In this document: piece by piece, positions 8,790 to 17,175 of the stretch
How positions within the stretch are numbered: the stretch's first letter is position 1
How the letters are laid out: every line of letters begins with the position of its first letter
From: JBGNFV01 sp049645705
Lineage (GTDB): Bacteria; Bacteroidota; Bacteroidia; Cytophagales; Cyclobacteriaceae
Direction: 5' to 3'
DNA length: 64,000 nt
NCBI GenBank assembly: GCA_049645705.1
Contig: JBARUK010000017.1
Coordinates: 62,001 to 126,000, forward strand
Notes under the pieces: generated by a model
What the model saw: the letters and a program-made list of their open reading frames with translations, nothing else
The model's database searches: none
Told to the model about the DNA's origin: nothing
Position numbers and translations under genes: made by a program

Positions 8790-9353
8790 ATGGAATTCAA
8801 TAATAAAGGTTTCAGCAGTGAGGAAATCAGGGAGCTGAAAGAAAAGATAGGAACCTCGGGCAAAAGCTTTGTTCCGTCCGACGTAGAAGATCACAGCGAA
8901 GAATATCAAACATTCTATTTCATAGGAAACTACGAAGGCAAAGAATGTATTTATGATGCCGCGCTATTCACTCTCAGGCTACACCATGCAAGCGAGCTAT
9001 ACGAACGTGCCGAACACGAGGCTGCTAAGCGTTTTCCAAAGTTCAAAAAGATAGAATACCGCGAAGACGAAAACGGCGATCTGGCTATACTGGATAATGT
9101 GGAGGAAGAGATCGGCCTTTTCATCACTGAAATGATGATGGAAATGGAAGAAGAGGAAACAGTGAAAGTCCAGGAGTTTATTGAAATAGACCCTCATATA
9201 GACTATGGTGTAGGCCTCGATGCAGCTGTCAATGCGGAAGCAATTACTGATGAGGTTATTGAAAGTTTCGTCAACTCTTATAATGCAGGCTCACTTAACC
9301 TGGATACCACCCTTTATTCATTCCAAACAGAATACGACGAGGAAGTCTCCTGA
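8790..9353 (+). CDS. Acidic conserved-type hypothetical protein
   Basis: The reading frame could be extended upstream to 8685, but the extra 35 codons are encoded by AT-rich, promoter-like DNA and read as a basic, Phe/His-rich sequence unlike the rest. ATG 8790 (MEFNNKGF) gives a coherent 187-residue product. The protein is strongly acidic, with a Met/Glu-rich helix (MMMEMEEEE) near residue 115. It has no signal peptide, membrane span or known motif, and the family was not recognised. It is divergent from the AlbA-like gene and is followed 66 bp later by the deacetylase gene. Confidence 0.7.
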   Translation: MEFNNKGFSSEEIRELKEKIGTSGKSFVPSDVEDHSEEYQTFYFIGNYEGKECIYDAALFTLRLHHASELYERAEHEAAKRFPKFKKIEYREDENGDLAILDNVEEEIGLFITEMMMEMEEEETVKVQEFIEIDPHIDYGVGLDAAVNAEAITDEVIESFVNSYNAGSLNLDTTLYSFQTEYDEEVS

Positions 9354-9419
9354 TTTCCTCTTCTTTGCTTTCTGATACTATACTGACGCATCTCCACTAT
9401 TGACTACAGCCAGTTCTTT

Positions 9420-10322
9420 ATGCTGAAAATTGCCTGGTCAGAGGTGTATGCTCATCCGCTCAACGAAAATCATCGGTTTCCGATGGCTAAGTATGAGCTA
9501 TTGCCCCAGCAACTGATGTATGAAGGTACCATATCCGAGCATAACCTGTTCTCTCCGGGCAGGGTAAGTGATGAGGATATACTGGCTGTGCATTCTTCCG
9601 ACTACTGGCGTCGCCTCAGAGATGGCTTACTTACACCTTCGGAGATCAGACGAACGGGATTTCCCTATAGCCCTGAGCTTGTAGAAAGAGAGATCATTAT
9701 TACCCAAGGCACTATTGACGCGGCAATGTTTGCCATGCAATATGGTGTAAGTATGAACATGGCCGGGGGAACCCATCATGCTTTTACAAACAGGGGAGAG
9801 GGTTTTTGCCTGCTCAATGATATTGCTATTGCTGCCCGCCACCTTCTGCGGCGTAAACTTTGCCGGCAGGTTCTCGTAATAGACCTGGATGTGCATCAGG
9901 GCAACGGTACGGCTGAAATATTTCAGGACGACCCTTCCGTATACACATTCAGCATGCATGGTGAAAAGAACTATCCTATGCACAAAGAAATAAGCGACAG
10001 GGACGTTGCTCTACCGGATGGTACCGGTGATGCCATGTACCTTAGTTTACTTGATAAAAATATAAACGAACTGTTAGACGCTGTACAGCCGGATTTCATC
10101 TTCTTTCTGTCCGGGGTAGATGTCCTTGCTACTGATAAACTTGGTCGTCTGGGTATGACGATAAACGGCTGTAAGGAGAGAGACCGTATGGTCCTGAATG
10201 CCTGTAAAAAGAACGCCTTGCCTGTAGTAGCTTGTATGGGAGGTGGCTATTCCGAAAAGCTCACCCATATAATAGAAGCTCACGCCAATACCTATCGTCT
10301 GGCACAGGAGTTATTTTTTTAG
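9420..10322 (+). CDS. Histone deacetylase-family (class II-like) deacetylase
   Basis: A 300-residue arginase/deacetylase-fold protein. Visible active-site features are the paired His119-His120 (GGTHHAF), zinc ligands Asp157 and His159 (DLDVHQGNG) and Asp234 (SGVDVL), and the C-terminal GGGYS loop that supplies a catalytic Tyr. Bacterial homologues deacetylate acetyl-lysine, acetylpolyamines or small acetylated metabolites such as acetoin-related compounds; which applies here is not visible. Its length equals that of compact bacterial members. The following two genes are close and on the same strand. Confidence 0.88.
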   Translation: MLKIAWSEVYAHPLNENHRFPMAKYELLPQQLMYEGTISEHNLFSPGRVSDEDILAVHSSDYWRRLRDGLLTPSEIRRTGFPYSPELVEREIIITQGTIDAAMFAMQYGVSMNMAGGTHHAFTNRGEGFCLLNDIAIAARHLLRRKLCRQVLVIDLDVHQGNGTAEIFQDDPSVYTFSMHGEKNYPMHKEISDRDVALPDGTGDAMYLSLLDKNINELLDAVQPDFIFFLSGVDVLATDKLGRLGMTINGCKERDRMVLNACKKNALPVVACMGGGYSEKLTHIIEAHANTYRLAQELFF

Positions 10323-10367
10323 TCCGATTGTCGGGCCATTTTACAGGTAATTGTATAAATTGAATTT

Positions 10368-10583
10368 ATGTCTCTAAAAACCAAGTGGATAGTATACTCC
10401 GTTTCCGGCCTTATACTTATAGGTGCGGGCCTTAGTTTACTTGGCGATGCCATTACAGTAAAACAGGCTGCCGATTCGATTTGGGACTGGTTCTGGTACG
10501 GTACATTTGCCCTGATAGTATTTAACTCAGGGTTGTGCTTGTTTGGCCAGGGCGTTGTTTTCAGGACACAGATGAAACAGTGA
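10368..10583 (+). CDS. Small two-span membrane protein
   Basis: A 71-residue protein with two hydrophobic segments (about 8-27 and 42-63) joined by a short loop with Trp residues (WDWFWYGTF). There is no cysteine pair or known motif beyond hydrophobicity. It is preceded by 45 bp after the deacetylase and followed by 25 bp before the rhomboid gene, which suggests cotranscription. Function unknown. Confidence 0.65.
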   Translation: MSLKTKWIVYSVSGLILIGAGLSLLGDAITVKQAADSIWDWFWYGTFALIVFNSGLCLFGQGVVFRTQMKQ

Positions 10584-10608
10584 AGCCGTAATCAGCGGTA
10601 AGTATGAT

Positions 10609-11403
10609 ATGACCAGTGAAGAAAAAAATATCGAAGGCAGGAAATTCAGGCGCAGTCTGCTATTTACCCTGGCTTTTACTATGCTTCTCTGGCTCGTAAA
10701 AGGAATGGAAGAGTGGGCAGTAGGTGACCTTGGCTACCTGGGTATTCTGCCACGAACGCTTCATGGCACCTTCGGCATCTTTACCGCTCCGCTTATTCAC
10801 GGTGATCTCGCACACCTGCTTTCCAATACCTTTCCTCTAATACTTCTGGGTATAGGCGTGTTCTATTTTTACGATAAAATAGCCCTTGAGGTCTTCGGGT
10901 GGATCTACATTACCACCGGTTTCTGGGTCTGGCTGGCTGCCCGCGGCAATGCTTACCACATAGGAGCCAGCGGCATCGTTTATGGGCTTATGGGATTTCT
11001 GTTTTTCAGTGGAGTCTTCCGCAAGGATGTACGGGGTATAGCCATCAGCCTGGCCGTTCTGTTCCTGTACGGTGGGATGATACTGGGTATGTCCCCCAGC
11101 AACCCGGATATATCTTATGAGAGCCATATTCTCGGTATGCTGGCCGGTGCATTTTTTGCCTTCTACTTCAGAAAAGCCCGACTGAGTACAGATGAACCCC
11201 ATCGTGAGCCTAAAGAGAGTTCACAACCTGCTACACCGGAGATCAGCCAGAGTTATCATCCCGGCCATTTCCGTATAGTCTATACAGCCAGCGAAGAGCC
11301 TGATAAGATTTCCGGACAAGAACCGGTTACCTATCAGTATACTATAAACCACCCCCATACCAGCTCCAGGGCCTCTGATAAGTCCGGTAAGAACAGTGAA
11401 TAG
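10609..11403 (+). CDS. Rhomboid-family intramembrane serine protease
   Basis: A 264-residue protein with six hydrophobic spans. The rhomboid catalytic dyad is present: Ser121 in GASG and His173 in SYESHILG. The oxyanion-side HxxxN motif is His69...Asn73 (HLLSN). Rhomboids cleave membrane-spanning substrates in the plane of the inner membrane. The roughly 80-residue C-terminal tail is hydrophilic, Pro/Ser-rich and probably unstructured; the close paralogue at 28648 lacks it. Confidence 0.9.
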   Translation: MTSEEKNIEGRKFRRSLLFTLAFTMLLWLVKGMEEWAVGDLGYLGILPRTLHGTFGIFTAPLIHGDLAHLLSNTFPLILLGIGVFYFYDKIALEVFGWIYITTGFWVWLAARGNAYHIGASGIVYGLMGFLFFSGVFRKDVRGIAISLAVLFLYGGMILGMSPSNPDISYESHILGMLAGAFFAFYFRKARLSTDEPHREPKESSQPATPEISQSYHPGHFRIVYTASEEPDKISGQEPVTYQYTINHPHTSSRASDKSGKNSE

Positions 11404-11436
11404 TAATATTGGTGCCTAAAATTTCCTTCCTTCCGG

Positions 11437-11463
11437 TTGAATACCTATTCTTTTATATATTTG
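11437..11463 (+). promoter_or_regulatory. Candidate promoter of the OmpH/Skp gene
   Basis: TATATTTG at 11456-11463 matches the Bacteroidota -7 element TAnnTTTG, with a TTG at 11437-11439 16 bp upstream (slightly short of the usual spacing). It lies 31 bp before the GTG start, so the Skp-like gene probably has its own promoter in addition to any read-through. Confidence 0.5.
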
Positions 11464-11494
11464 CAGGCTGATCAGAAAATCTAATTTATCAAAC

Positions 11495-12121
11495 GTGAAA
11501 AATCTTTCCCTGATTTTAAATCTGGTGCTGCTTGTAGCAGTTGCCGTATTGTTTTACCTGCACTTCTCTACTAACAACGTAAGTGCAGAGCCTGCCAATG
11601 CCATGGGATCTTATAGTGGCAAACAAGACCTTCGTGTGGCTTACATCAATTCTGACTCACTGCTCAAGCACTATGATTACATGGAAGAGGTGACTGCAGA
11701 GTTGGAGGAGACCCGTGGGAAACTGGAGAATGAATACAAGAACCGCGCGGAAGGACTGCAGCAGGAGATCACTAATTTTCAGCGTACTATGAACAGTATG
11801 ACTATGGCTCAGGCCAAAGCCGTACAGGAAGACCTGGTACAAAAGCAGCAAAACCTCGCCCGCTACCAGGAAAATCTGGGTCAGCAGCTAATGCAGGAAG
11901 AAGCCAGTAAGCAAAATGAACTGTACGACCGTGTCGCTACCTACCTGGAAGAGTTCGGTACAGAAAATAACCTGGAGCTGGTACTTACCTACACCAAAGG
12001 CAGTGGCGTACTGTTTGCATCAGACAGCCTGGATATTACCACCGCAGTGATAGACGGCCTCAATAGTGAATACAATAGTGGTAACAATGCCGACACCGAT
12101 ACCACTGAAGTAGAAGACTGA
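11495..12121 (+). CDS. OmpH/Skp-like periplasmic chaperone
   Basis: A 208-residue protein starting at GTG 11495. An N-terminal hydrophobic anchor or signal (about 4-22) is followed by the OmpH opening strand (LRVAYINSDSLLKHYDYM) and a long alpha-helical hairpin rich in Gln, Glu and Lys (about 60-155), ending in a strand that closes the body (LELVLTYTKGSGVLFASDSLDIT). Skp/OmpH proteins hold unfolded outer membrane proteins in the periplasm. The C-terminal tail is acidic and probably disordered. It is bounded by its own promoter and a strong terminator, so it looks like a monocistronic unit. Confidence 0.85.
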   Translation: MKNLSLILNLVLLVAVAVLFYLHFSTNNVSAEPANAMGSYSGKQDLRVAYINSDSLLKHYDYMEEVTAELEETRGKLENEYKNRAEGLQQEITNFQRTMNSMTMAQAKAVQEDLVQKQQNLARYQENLGQQLMQEEASKQNELYDRVATYLEEFGTENNLELVLTYTKGSGVLFASDSLDITTAVIDGLNSEYNSGNNADTDTTEVED

Positions 12122-12148
12122 CCCAAAAGTCATATCTTAAATATCACG

Positions 12149-12185
12149 AAGACCCGGTTTTGTGACCGGGTCTTTTTGTTTTTGT
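12149..12185 (+). terminator. Rho-independent terminator after the Skp-like gene
   Basis: A 10-bp perfect stem (12149-12158 with 12165-12174; arm aagacccggt) with a 6-nt loop is followed by tttgttttt. Confidence 0.92.
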
Positions 12186-12288
12186 ACATACCTGTATACC
12201 AGATAAATAGACAAGACGGTGCCGACTTTATGAAATCACCGGTATATTCTTTATACTATTTATTCCGAGAGATATTTAAGAGAACCGA

Positions 12289-15200
12289 ATGAAGTCCCTG
12301 GTATTTAACTTACTGAATATCAAGCAGAAAGAAGCCGTGCCGGTTTCATTACTTCTGGCGCAGGGGTTCTTTATGGGCATTTTTGTAGCCAACTATAAGG
12401 TAAGTGCGGAGACTATTTTCCTGCAAACTCTCGGAGAATCTTACCTGCCACTGGCATTAACTATTTCCGGGCTTGTAGGTGTCATATCTACCTACCTCTT
12501 TGCCCACCTTCAGAGTAAAATATCCTTCAAGTTACTGGTGATCCTTTCACTGGTATTTATATTCATCAACACCGCCATCATGCGGGGAGTGTTGCCATTT
12601 GTAGACGAGAAACTTCTCAGCTACATTATGTTTGTGATGCTCGGGCCCCTGCAGGCTATACTCTACCTGGGTTTCTGGGGGGTGTTCGGGCGTCTTTTCG
12701 ATCTGAGGCAGGCTAAGCGCATCATAGGCGGGATCGATACCGGCCAGCTTTCGGCGGCTATACTGGCTTACTTTACTATACCCTTCCTTACCCCGTATTT
12801 AGCAGACATTCATGACCTTCTGATATTAAGCTCCATAGGCATACTACTGAGCTTGCTGTTCCTGGCCATCATCTGTGGCAAATACGACCTCGATATGTAC
12901 AGGGTCACCACCACCGAAGTAAGAAATGAGACCAGACTCAGGAGTCTGGTCAGGAACAGGTACATCGGATACTTGTCTCTGTTCCTCATCTTCAGTATGG
13001 TAGCCAGCTATTTTGTCGACTTTTCTTTTCTTACCGTTACCCAGAGGCAGTACCCTTCCGAAACCGACCTGGCCAGTTTTCTGGCTGTGTTCAATGGGGC
13101 TATCATGATTCTGAGTTTTCTGATTCAGACATTTGTCAATGACAGGATCATCGGCACATATGGAATCAAGATTTCGTTACTGATCCTGCCCTTTATCCTG
13201 GCTGTTTTTACGCTGGCCTCCATTTTCTCCGGAAACTTCTACAGTACATTTGCCAGCAATCCCGGTTTCATATGGTTTTTTCTTAGTGTCGCCCTCAGTA
13301 AGCTATTCACTTCCTCGCTGAGGGATGCCCTGGAAAACCCTACCTTCAAACTCTACTTTATGCCACTGGACACACGGATACGTTTCGACATCCAGACAAA
13401 GGTAGAAGGAGTGATCGGCGAATTCAGCCGCTTTTTGGCGGGGGGAGTGATACTACTATTAGGCACCCTGTATTTTATCGACCTCATCTATTTCAGTTAC
13501 TTCCTGGTACTCATCATCATCGGATGGGCCTTTGTTACATTTAAGCTCTACGAGGAATACCAAAAAAACGTGAAGGCTAAGCTGGAACAGCAAAAAAATA
13601 AATCGGAGACCGTCCACAACGACGAAAACCAGATAAAGGCCATGCTCTCCCATAACCTGGAAAGCCAGAATGTGGGAAAGGTCATATTCAGTATAAAACT
13701 TCTGGATAAGCTGGACAGCGCCCTGCTCAAACAGCAAGCGCCTAAAGTACTGAAGCATAAGCGGGAAGAGATCAGGAAATTTTCCTTCGATGTGCTTTAC
13801 CAGTTCAGGACATTATCATCGGGAAACAATAGCCGCAAAATATTTCAACTAAGCGACGAAAAAAGCAGCGAAGACCTGGTGAAATACCTTGAGGGAGTAG
13901 GTGATGATGAAAACCGATCTAACTACAACCTGGGTCGGATCAGTGATCTGGCCCATAGCAAGTCAGTCGAAGATCGTCAGTATGCTGCCGAGCTTATAGC
14001 CCAGGAGCCATCTACGGAGATGACAGGTATACTCATAGAGCTGCTTCGTGATATAAATAATAGTGTACGGATAGCCGGTATCGTTACAGCGCAGCAGGTG
14101 CTTTGGCCGGACATCATTCCTTATCTTATAGAAAACCTGGATCATCCGGCCTGCGGAGATACTGCCTCCGGTACACTTTTCCGGTATGGTATCTCAGCCT
14201 TGCCCTACCTGGAAAAAGCCTTTCATAAAACCGGGCAAAGTGAGGAGACCATGCTGCAGATTGTGAAAATATATGGCCGGATAGGAGGGGAGCAATCTAT
14301 CGACCTGCTTTGGGGTATGGTAGATTTCCCTGATAAGAGAATCGTACAGCAAGTTCTGCTAAGCCTCGGACGATGCAAATTTGCGGCCAACGGATACCAG
14401 GAGACAGTGATAAGGAATGCCATTGAGCAGGATATTATGGATATAGCCTGGAACCTGGCTGTATTACAGGAACTGAATACCTACTCATCAACCATTGTAC
14501 TCAGGCAGGCTATCAAAGAGGAGAATGAGACGAATAAGGACCATATCTTTATGCTTCTCTCTATGATCTTCGACCCTCACAGCATCCAGCTTATCAGAGA
14601 TAATCTCGAAACAGGTACGAGTGAGGGTATAACCTACGCCCTTGAGCTTCTTGATGTATTTCTTACCGAAGATTTCAGGGAAAAGATCGTTCCTATCCTG
14701 GACGATACCACCGATGAGGAAAGGCTCAAAAAGCTACAGCAGTTCTATCCAAGGGAGCCTCTGGATGAAAAAGAGGCACTCCGACAGATCATCAACCGGG
14801 ACTTTCACCAGATAAGTTACTGGACCAAAGGCTGTGCGCTTATAGTAGGGGCACTTAACAATGAGCGCTACCTGCTCATGGATATGATAGCTAATCTCTT
14901 TCATCCTAAGCATATGCTTAAAGAGATAGCCGCATGGTCTCTGAACAAGCTGGATGAATCACTCTTTCATGAGCATGTACCACGATTGCCCGAGGAAACA
15001 AGGCAGTTGTTAACGCAGAAAATTCTCTATAAGAGTAATGCTTTGAAAAAGGGCCGTGAAAGTCTCATGATCTATGAGAAAACACTGTTCCTGAAAAAGA
15101 CGCTTATCTTCCAGGCCCTGCCGGGAAGTATTCTCGCATCGCTTTCAGAGAATATGACCGAAGAGTATCTGGATAAGATGGAACGTTATGAGATAGAGGA

Positions 15201-15495
15201 AAACGACTCTTTACTCTTTATATATGACGGTATAGTAGAGTTATACAAAGATGACAAACTGATCAATTCCTTACGGAAAGGAGATTTTGTAGGAGAAATA
15301 TTCATTTCTGATACAGGAGAGAGTAAAATAATTATGCAAGCCATCTCTCAAACAACCTTCCTGAAACTGGAAAAGGTCAAATTTTATAGCTTTTTGAGCA
15401 ATGAATTGGAAATAGGAAGAAAAGTGATCTCTTATATATCGCAATACGATGCGTTTGAGAACATTACGAACGAGAAAGTAATAGCAGAAAGCTAG
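12289..15495 (+). CDS. Nucleotide-transporter-like membrane protein fused to HEAT repeats and a cNMP-binding domain
   Basis: A 1068-residue fusion. Residues 1 to about 420 form roughly twelve hydrophobic helices, resembling the MFS-related ATP/ADP translocase (Npt/Tlc) fold. Residues about 440-880 are helical repeats of HEAT type (for example the segments starting AAELIAQEPS, VRIAGIVTAQQVL and KRIVQQVLLSLG). Residues about 935-1045 form a cyclic-nucleotide-binding-like beta-roll (YDGIVELYKDDKLINSLRKGDFVGEIF). The phosphate-binding RxA of true cAMP receptors is not clear, so ligand binding may be lost. The architecture occurs in Bacteroidota, and its transported substrate is unknown. It may be cytoplasmically gated by the C-terminal domain (inference). 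Confidence 0.78.
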   Translation: MKSLVFNLLNIKQKEAVPVSLLLAQGFFMGIFVANYKVSAETIFLQTLGESYLPLALTISGLVGVISTYLFAHLQSKISFKLLVILSLVFIFINTAIMRGVLPFVDEKLLSYIMFVMLGPLQAILYLGFWGVFGRLFDLRQAKRIIGGIDTGQLSAAILAYFTIPFLTPYLADIHDLLILSSIGILLSLLFLAIICGKYDLDMYRVTTTEVRNETRLRSLVRNRYIGYLSLFLIFSMVASYFVDFSFLTVTQRQYPSETDLASFLAVFNGAIMILSFLIQTFVNDRIIGTYGIKISLLILPFILAVFTLASIFSGNFYSTFASNPGFIWFFLSVALSKLFTSSLRDALENPTFKLYFMPLDTRIRFDIQTKVEGVIGEFSRFLAGGVILLLGTLYFIDLIYFSYFLVLIIIGWAFVTFKLYEEYQKNVKAKLEQQKNKSETVHNDENQIKAMLSHNLESQNVGKVIFSIKLLDKLDSALLKQQAPKVLKHKREEIRKFSFDVLYQFRTLSSGNNSRKIFQLSDEKSSEDLVKYLEGVGDDENRSNYNLGRISDLAHSKSVEDRQYAAELIAQEPSTEMTGILIELLRDINNSVRIAGIVTAQQVLWPDIIPYLIENLDHPACGDTASGTLFRYGISALPYLEKAFHKTGQSEETMLQIVKIYGRIGGEQSIDLLWGMVDFPDKRIVQQVLLSLGRCKFAANGYQETVIRNAIEQDIMDIAWNLAVLQELNTYSSTIVLRQAIKEENETNKDHIFMLLSMIFDPHSIQLIRDNLETGTSEGITYALELLDVFLTEDFREKIVPILDDTTDEERLKKLQQFYPREPLDEKEALRQIINRDFHQISYWTKGCALIVGALNNERYLLMDMIANLFHPKHMLKEIAAWSLNKLDESLFHEHVPRLPEETRQLLTQKILYKSNALKKGRESLMIYEKTLFLKKTLIFQALPGSILASLSENMTEEYLDKMERYEIEENDSLLFIYDGIVELYKDDKLINSLRKGDFVGEIFISDTGESKIIMQAISQTTFLKLEKVKFYSFLSNELEIGRKVISYISQYDAFENITNEKVIAES

Positions 15496-15696
15496 TATCT
15501 TAGCTGTATAATTAAGACATGGCGATCGTAATTGACCATTGAAAAATGATAATAACTTTCGAAATCTTACATTTACCCATGATTGGTTTGGGCAATAACG
15601 GGTTGTTTTTCGTACTTTTAAGCTTAGATTGTAATTATTACATAAAATAAAGGTAATTTTTTTAGTTCCTAACCGCCTGACAGAATCAACTCATAC

Positions 15697-17175
15697 GTGA
15701 AGCCAACCTCAGATATTATCATATGCTACGCCAGGGACGATGATGATACCTACACCGGGAATGACCGGGGGTGGGTTTCGGAATTTATCTTCTTCCTTGA
15801 GCTTATGTTACGTAAGGCGGGCCATGATCGTGAGTTCAGATTCTTTACATTTACCGAAAATCAGCTTCTGACCCTTCCTTCTGACAATAGTCATTTTATA
15901 TTTATTCCTGTAATATCGCCAGTAATGGTCCGTCAGGAAGTACTTACGTCGTTTATCGACAATACCATCGGAGAGCTCAGGAACCGTTACACAATGAAAC
16001 GGCTGCAAAGCCCCGTCTTTCCTGTGATCAAAGCGCCGGTCGATTTTAATAGCCTGCCTCCCTCACTATGCTCAGTACTTCCGGTCGATTTCTTCGAGAT
16101 AGATAGCCTGTCGGAGGAAGTTAAAATATTCGAAAGCAGCAGAGAATGTAAAGACCGTCAGTTCATGATGAAGATCTATGAGCTGGCCAATACCATTTGC
16201 CAGCGCCTGCTGAAATACGAAGAGTCACCTGTGAGCTTCAACTTTGAGCGACAGGCACCTGCTATATTCCTGGCCGATACCGGTAAGGATCTGAAGCTGC
16301 ACCGGGAAGGTCTCAAACGGGAACTTCTGCGCTTTGGCTATGATGTTTATCCTCAGAATCCGCTGCCGGAACACTACGATGACATGGTGCATAGCATTCG
16401 GGAAGACCTGAGGCGTTGTTGCTTGTCCATTCACCTTATGGGAGAGGACTTCGGCCCCGTAGTCACTGGTAGTAACTATTCTATAGTAGAGCTACAGAAC
16501 CAGGTAGCAGCAGATTACTGCAACGAACTTATGGAGGACCCTAATGCCACAGCTTTTAACAGGATAGTGTGGGTCCCGCAACATACACGTCACATCTCCT
16601 TCAAGCAGCAGAACTATCTGATGACCCTGAAGAAAGATGTACGCTCAATTCTCAACACTGAATTTCTTCAGACTCCTGTAGAGGAGTTCAAATCCTTTGT
16701 AAAGAAAAAACTTAAGCAAGCCACTCAATTCGACTTCGCCTACGAACCGGAAAACGACCTTTTCAGGAATAAGAGTATTTACCTCATTTATGACAGAAAT
16801 GAGTTTCATAAATGCATTCCTTTGGCTAATTTTCTGGATAAACAAGGCTTCAATGTCATTCTGTCCGTATTTGATGGGAACCTGATGGATATAAGAAACA
16901 TTCACCAGGACAACTTAAAGAACTGCGACGCTACCATTATCTATTATGGTAATGACAATGAAGACTGGATGCGTAGTAAGATACAGGATCTGTCAAAATC
17001 ACTGGGGCTGGGAAGAAACAAGCCCATCACTCCCCAGGCAATATTGGTAGATGACCCGAATAAGGTGGCAAGAACTCCTGTAGACGACCGGGAAGCAATG
17101 ATTCTCGTAAATCAAGAGGAGTTTTCTCCCGACCTGCTAAAGCCGTTTTTAGCAAAACTGGAGACAAGTAATTAA
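15697..17175 (+). CDS. Protein with three TIR-like (Rossmannoid) modules
   Basis: A 492-residue protein starting at GTG 15697. Three segments each begin with a strand typical of TIR/SEFIR-type folds: about 1-170 (DIIICYARDDDD, then WVSEFIFFLELML), about 185-350 (PAIFLADTGKDLKLHREGLKRELL..GYDVYP, with Glu/Arg further on) and about 362-492 (KSIYLIYDRNEFHKCIPLANFLDKQGF, then NCDATIIYYGN). The catalytic Glu of NADase TIRs is not obvious in modules 1 and 3, so a scaffold or signalling role is as likely as NAD cleavage. There is no signal peptide, so it should be cytoplasmic. The stop overlaps the start of the STAND gene (TAATG), indicating translational coupling. Confidence 0.7.
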   Translation: MKPTSDIIICYARDDDDTYTGNDRGWVSEFIFFLELMLRKAGHDREFRFFTFTENQLLTLPSDNSHFIFIPVISPVMVRQEVLTSFIDNTIGELRNRYTMKRLQSPVFPVIKAPVDFNSLPPSLCSVLPVDFFEIDSLSEEVKIFESSRECKDRQFMMKIYELANTICQRLLKYEESPVSFNFERQAPAIFLADTGKDLKLHREGLKRELLRFGYDVYPQNPLPEHYDDMVHSIREDLRRCCLSIHLMGEDFGPVVTGSNYSIVELQNQVAADYCNELMEDPNATAFNRIVWVPQHTRHISFKQQNYLMTLKKDVRSILNTEFLQTPVEEFKSFVKKKLKQATQFDFAYEPENDLFRNKSIYLIYDRNEFHKCIPLANFLDKQGFNVILSVFDGNLMDIRNIHQDNLKNCDATIIYYGNDNEDWMRSKIQDLSKSLGLGRNKPITPQAILVDDPNKVARTPVDDREAMILVNQEEFSPDLLKPFLAKLETSN

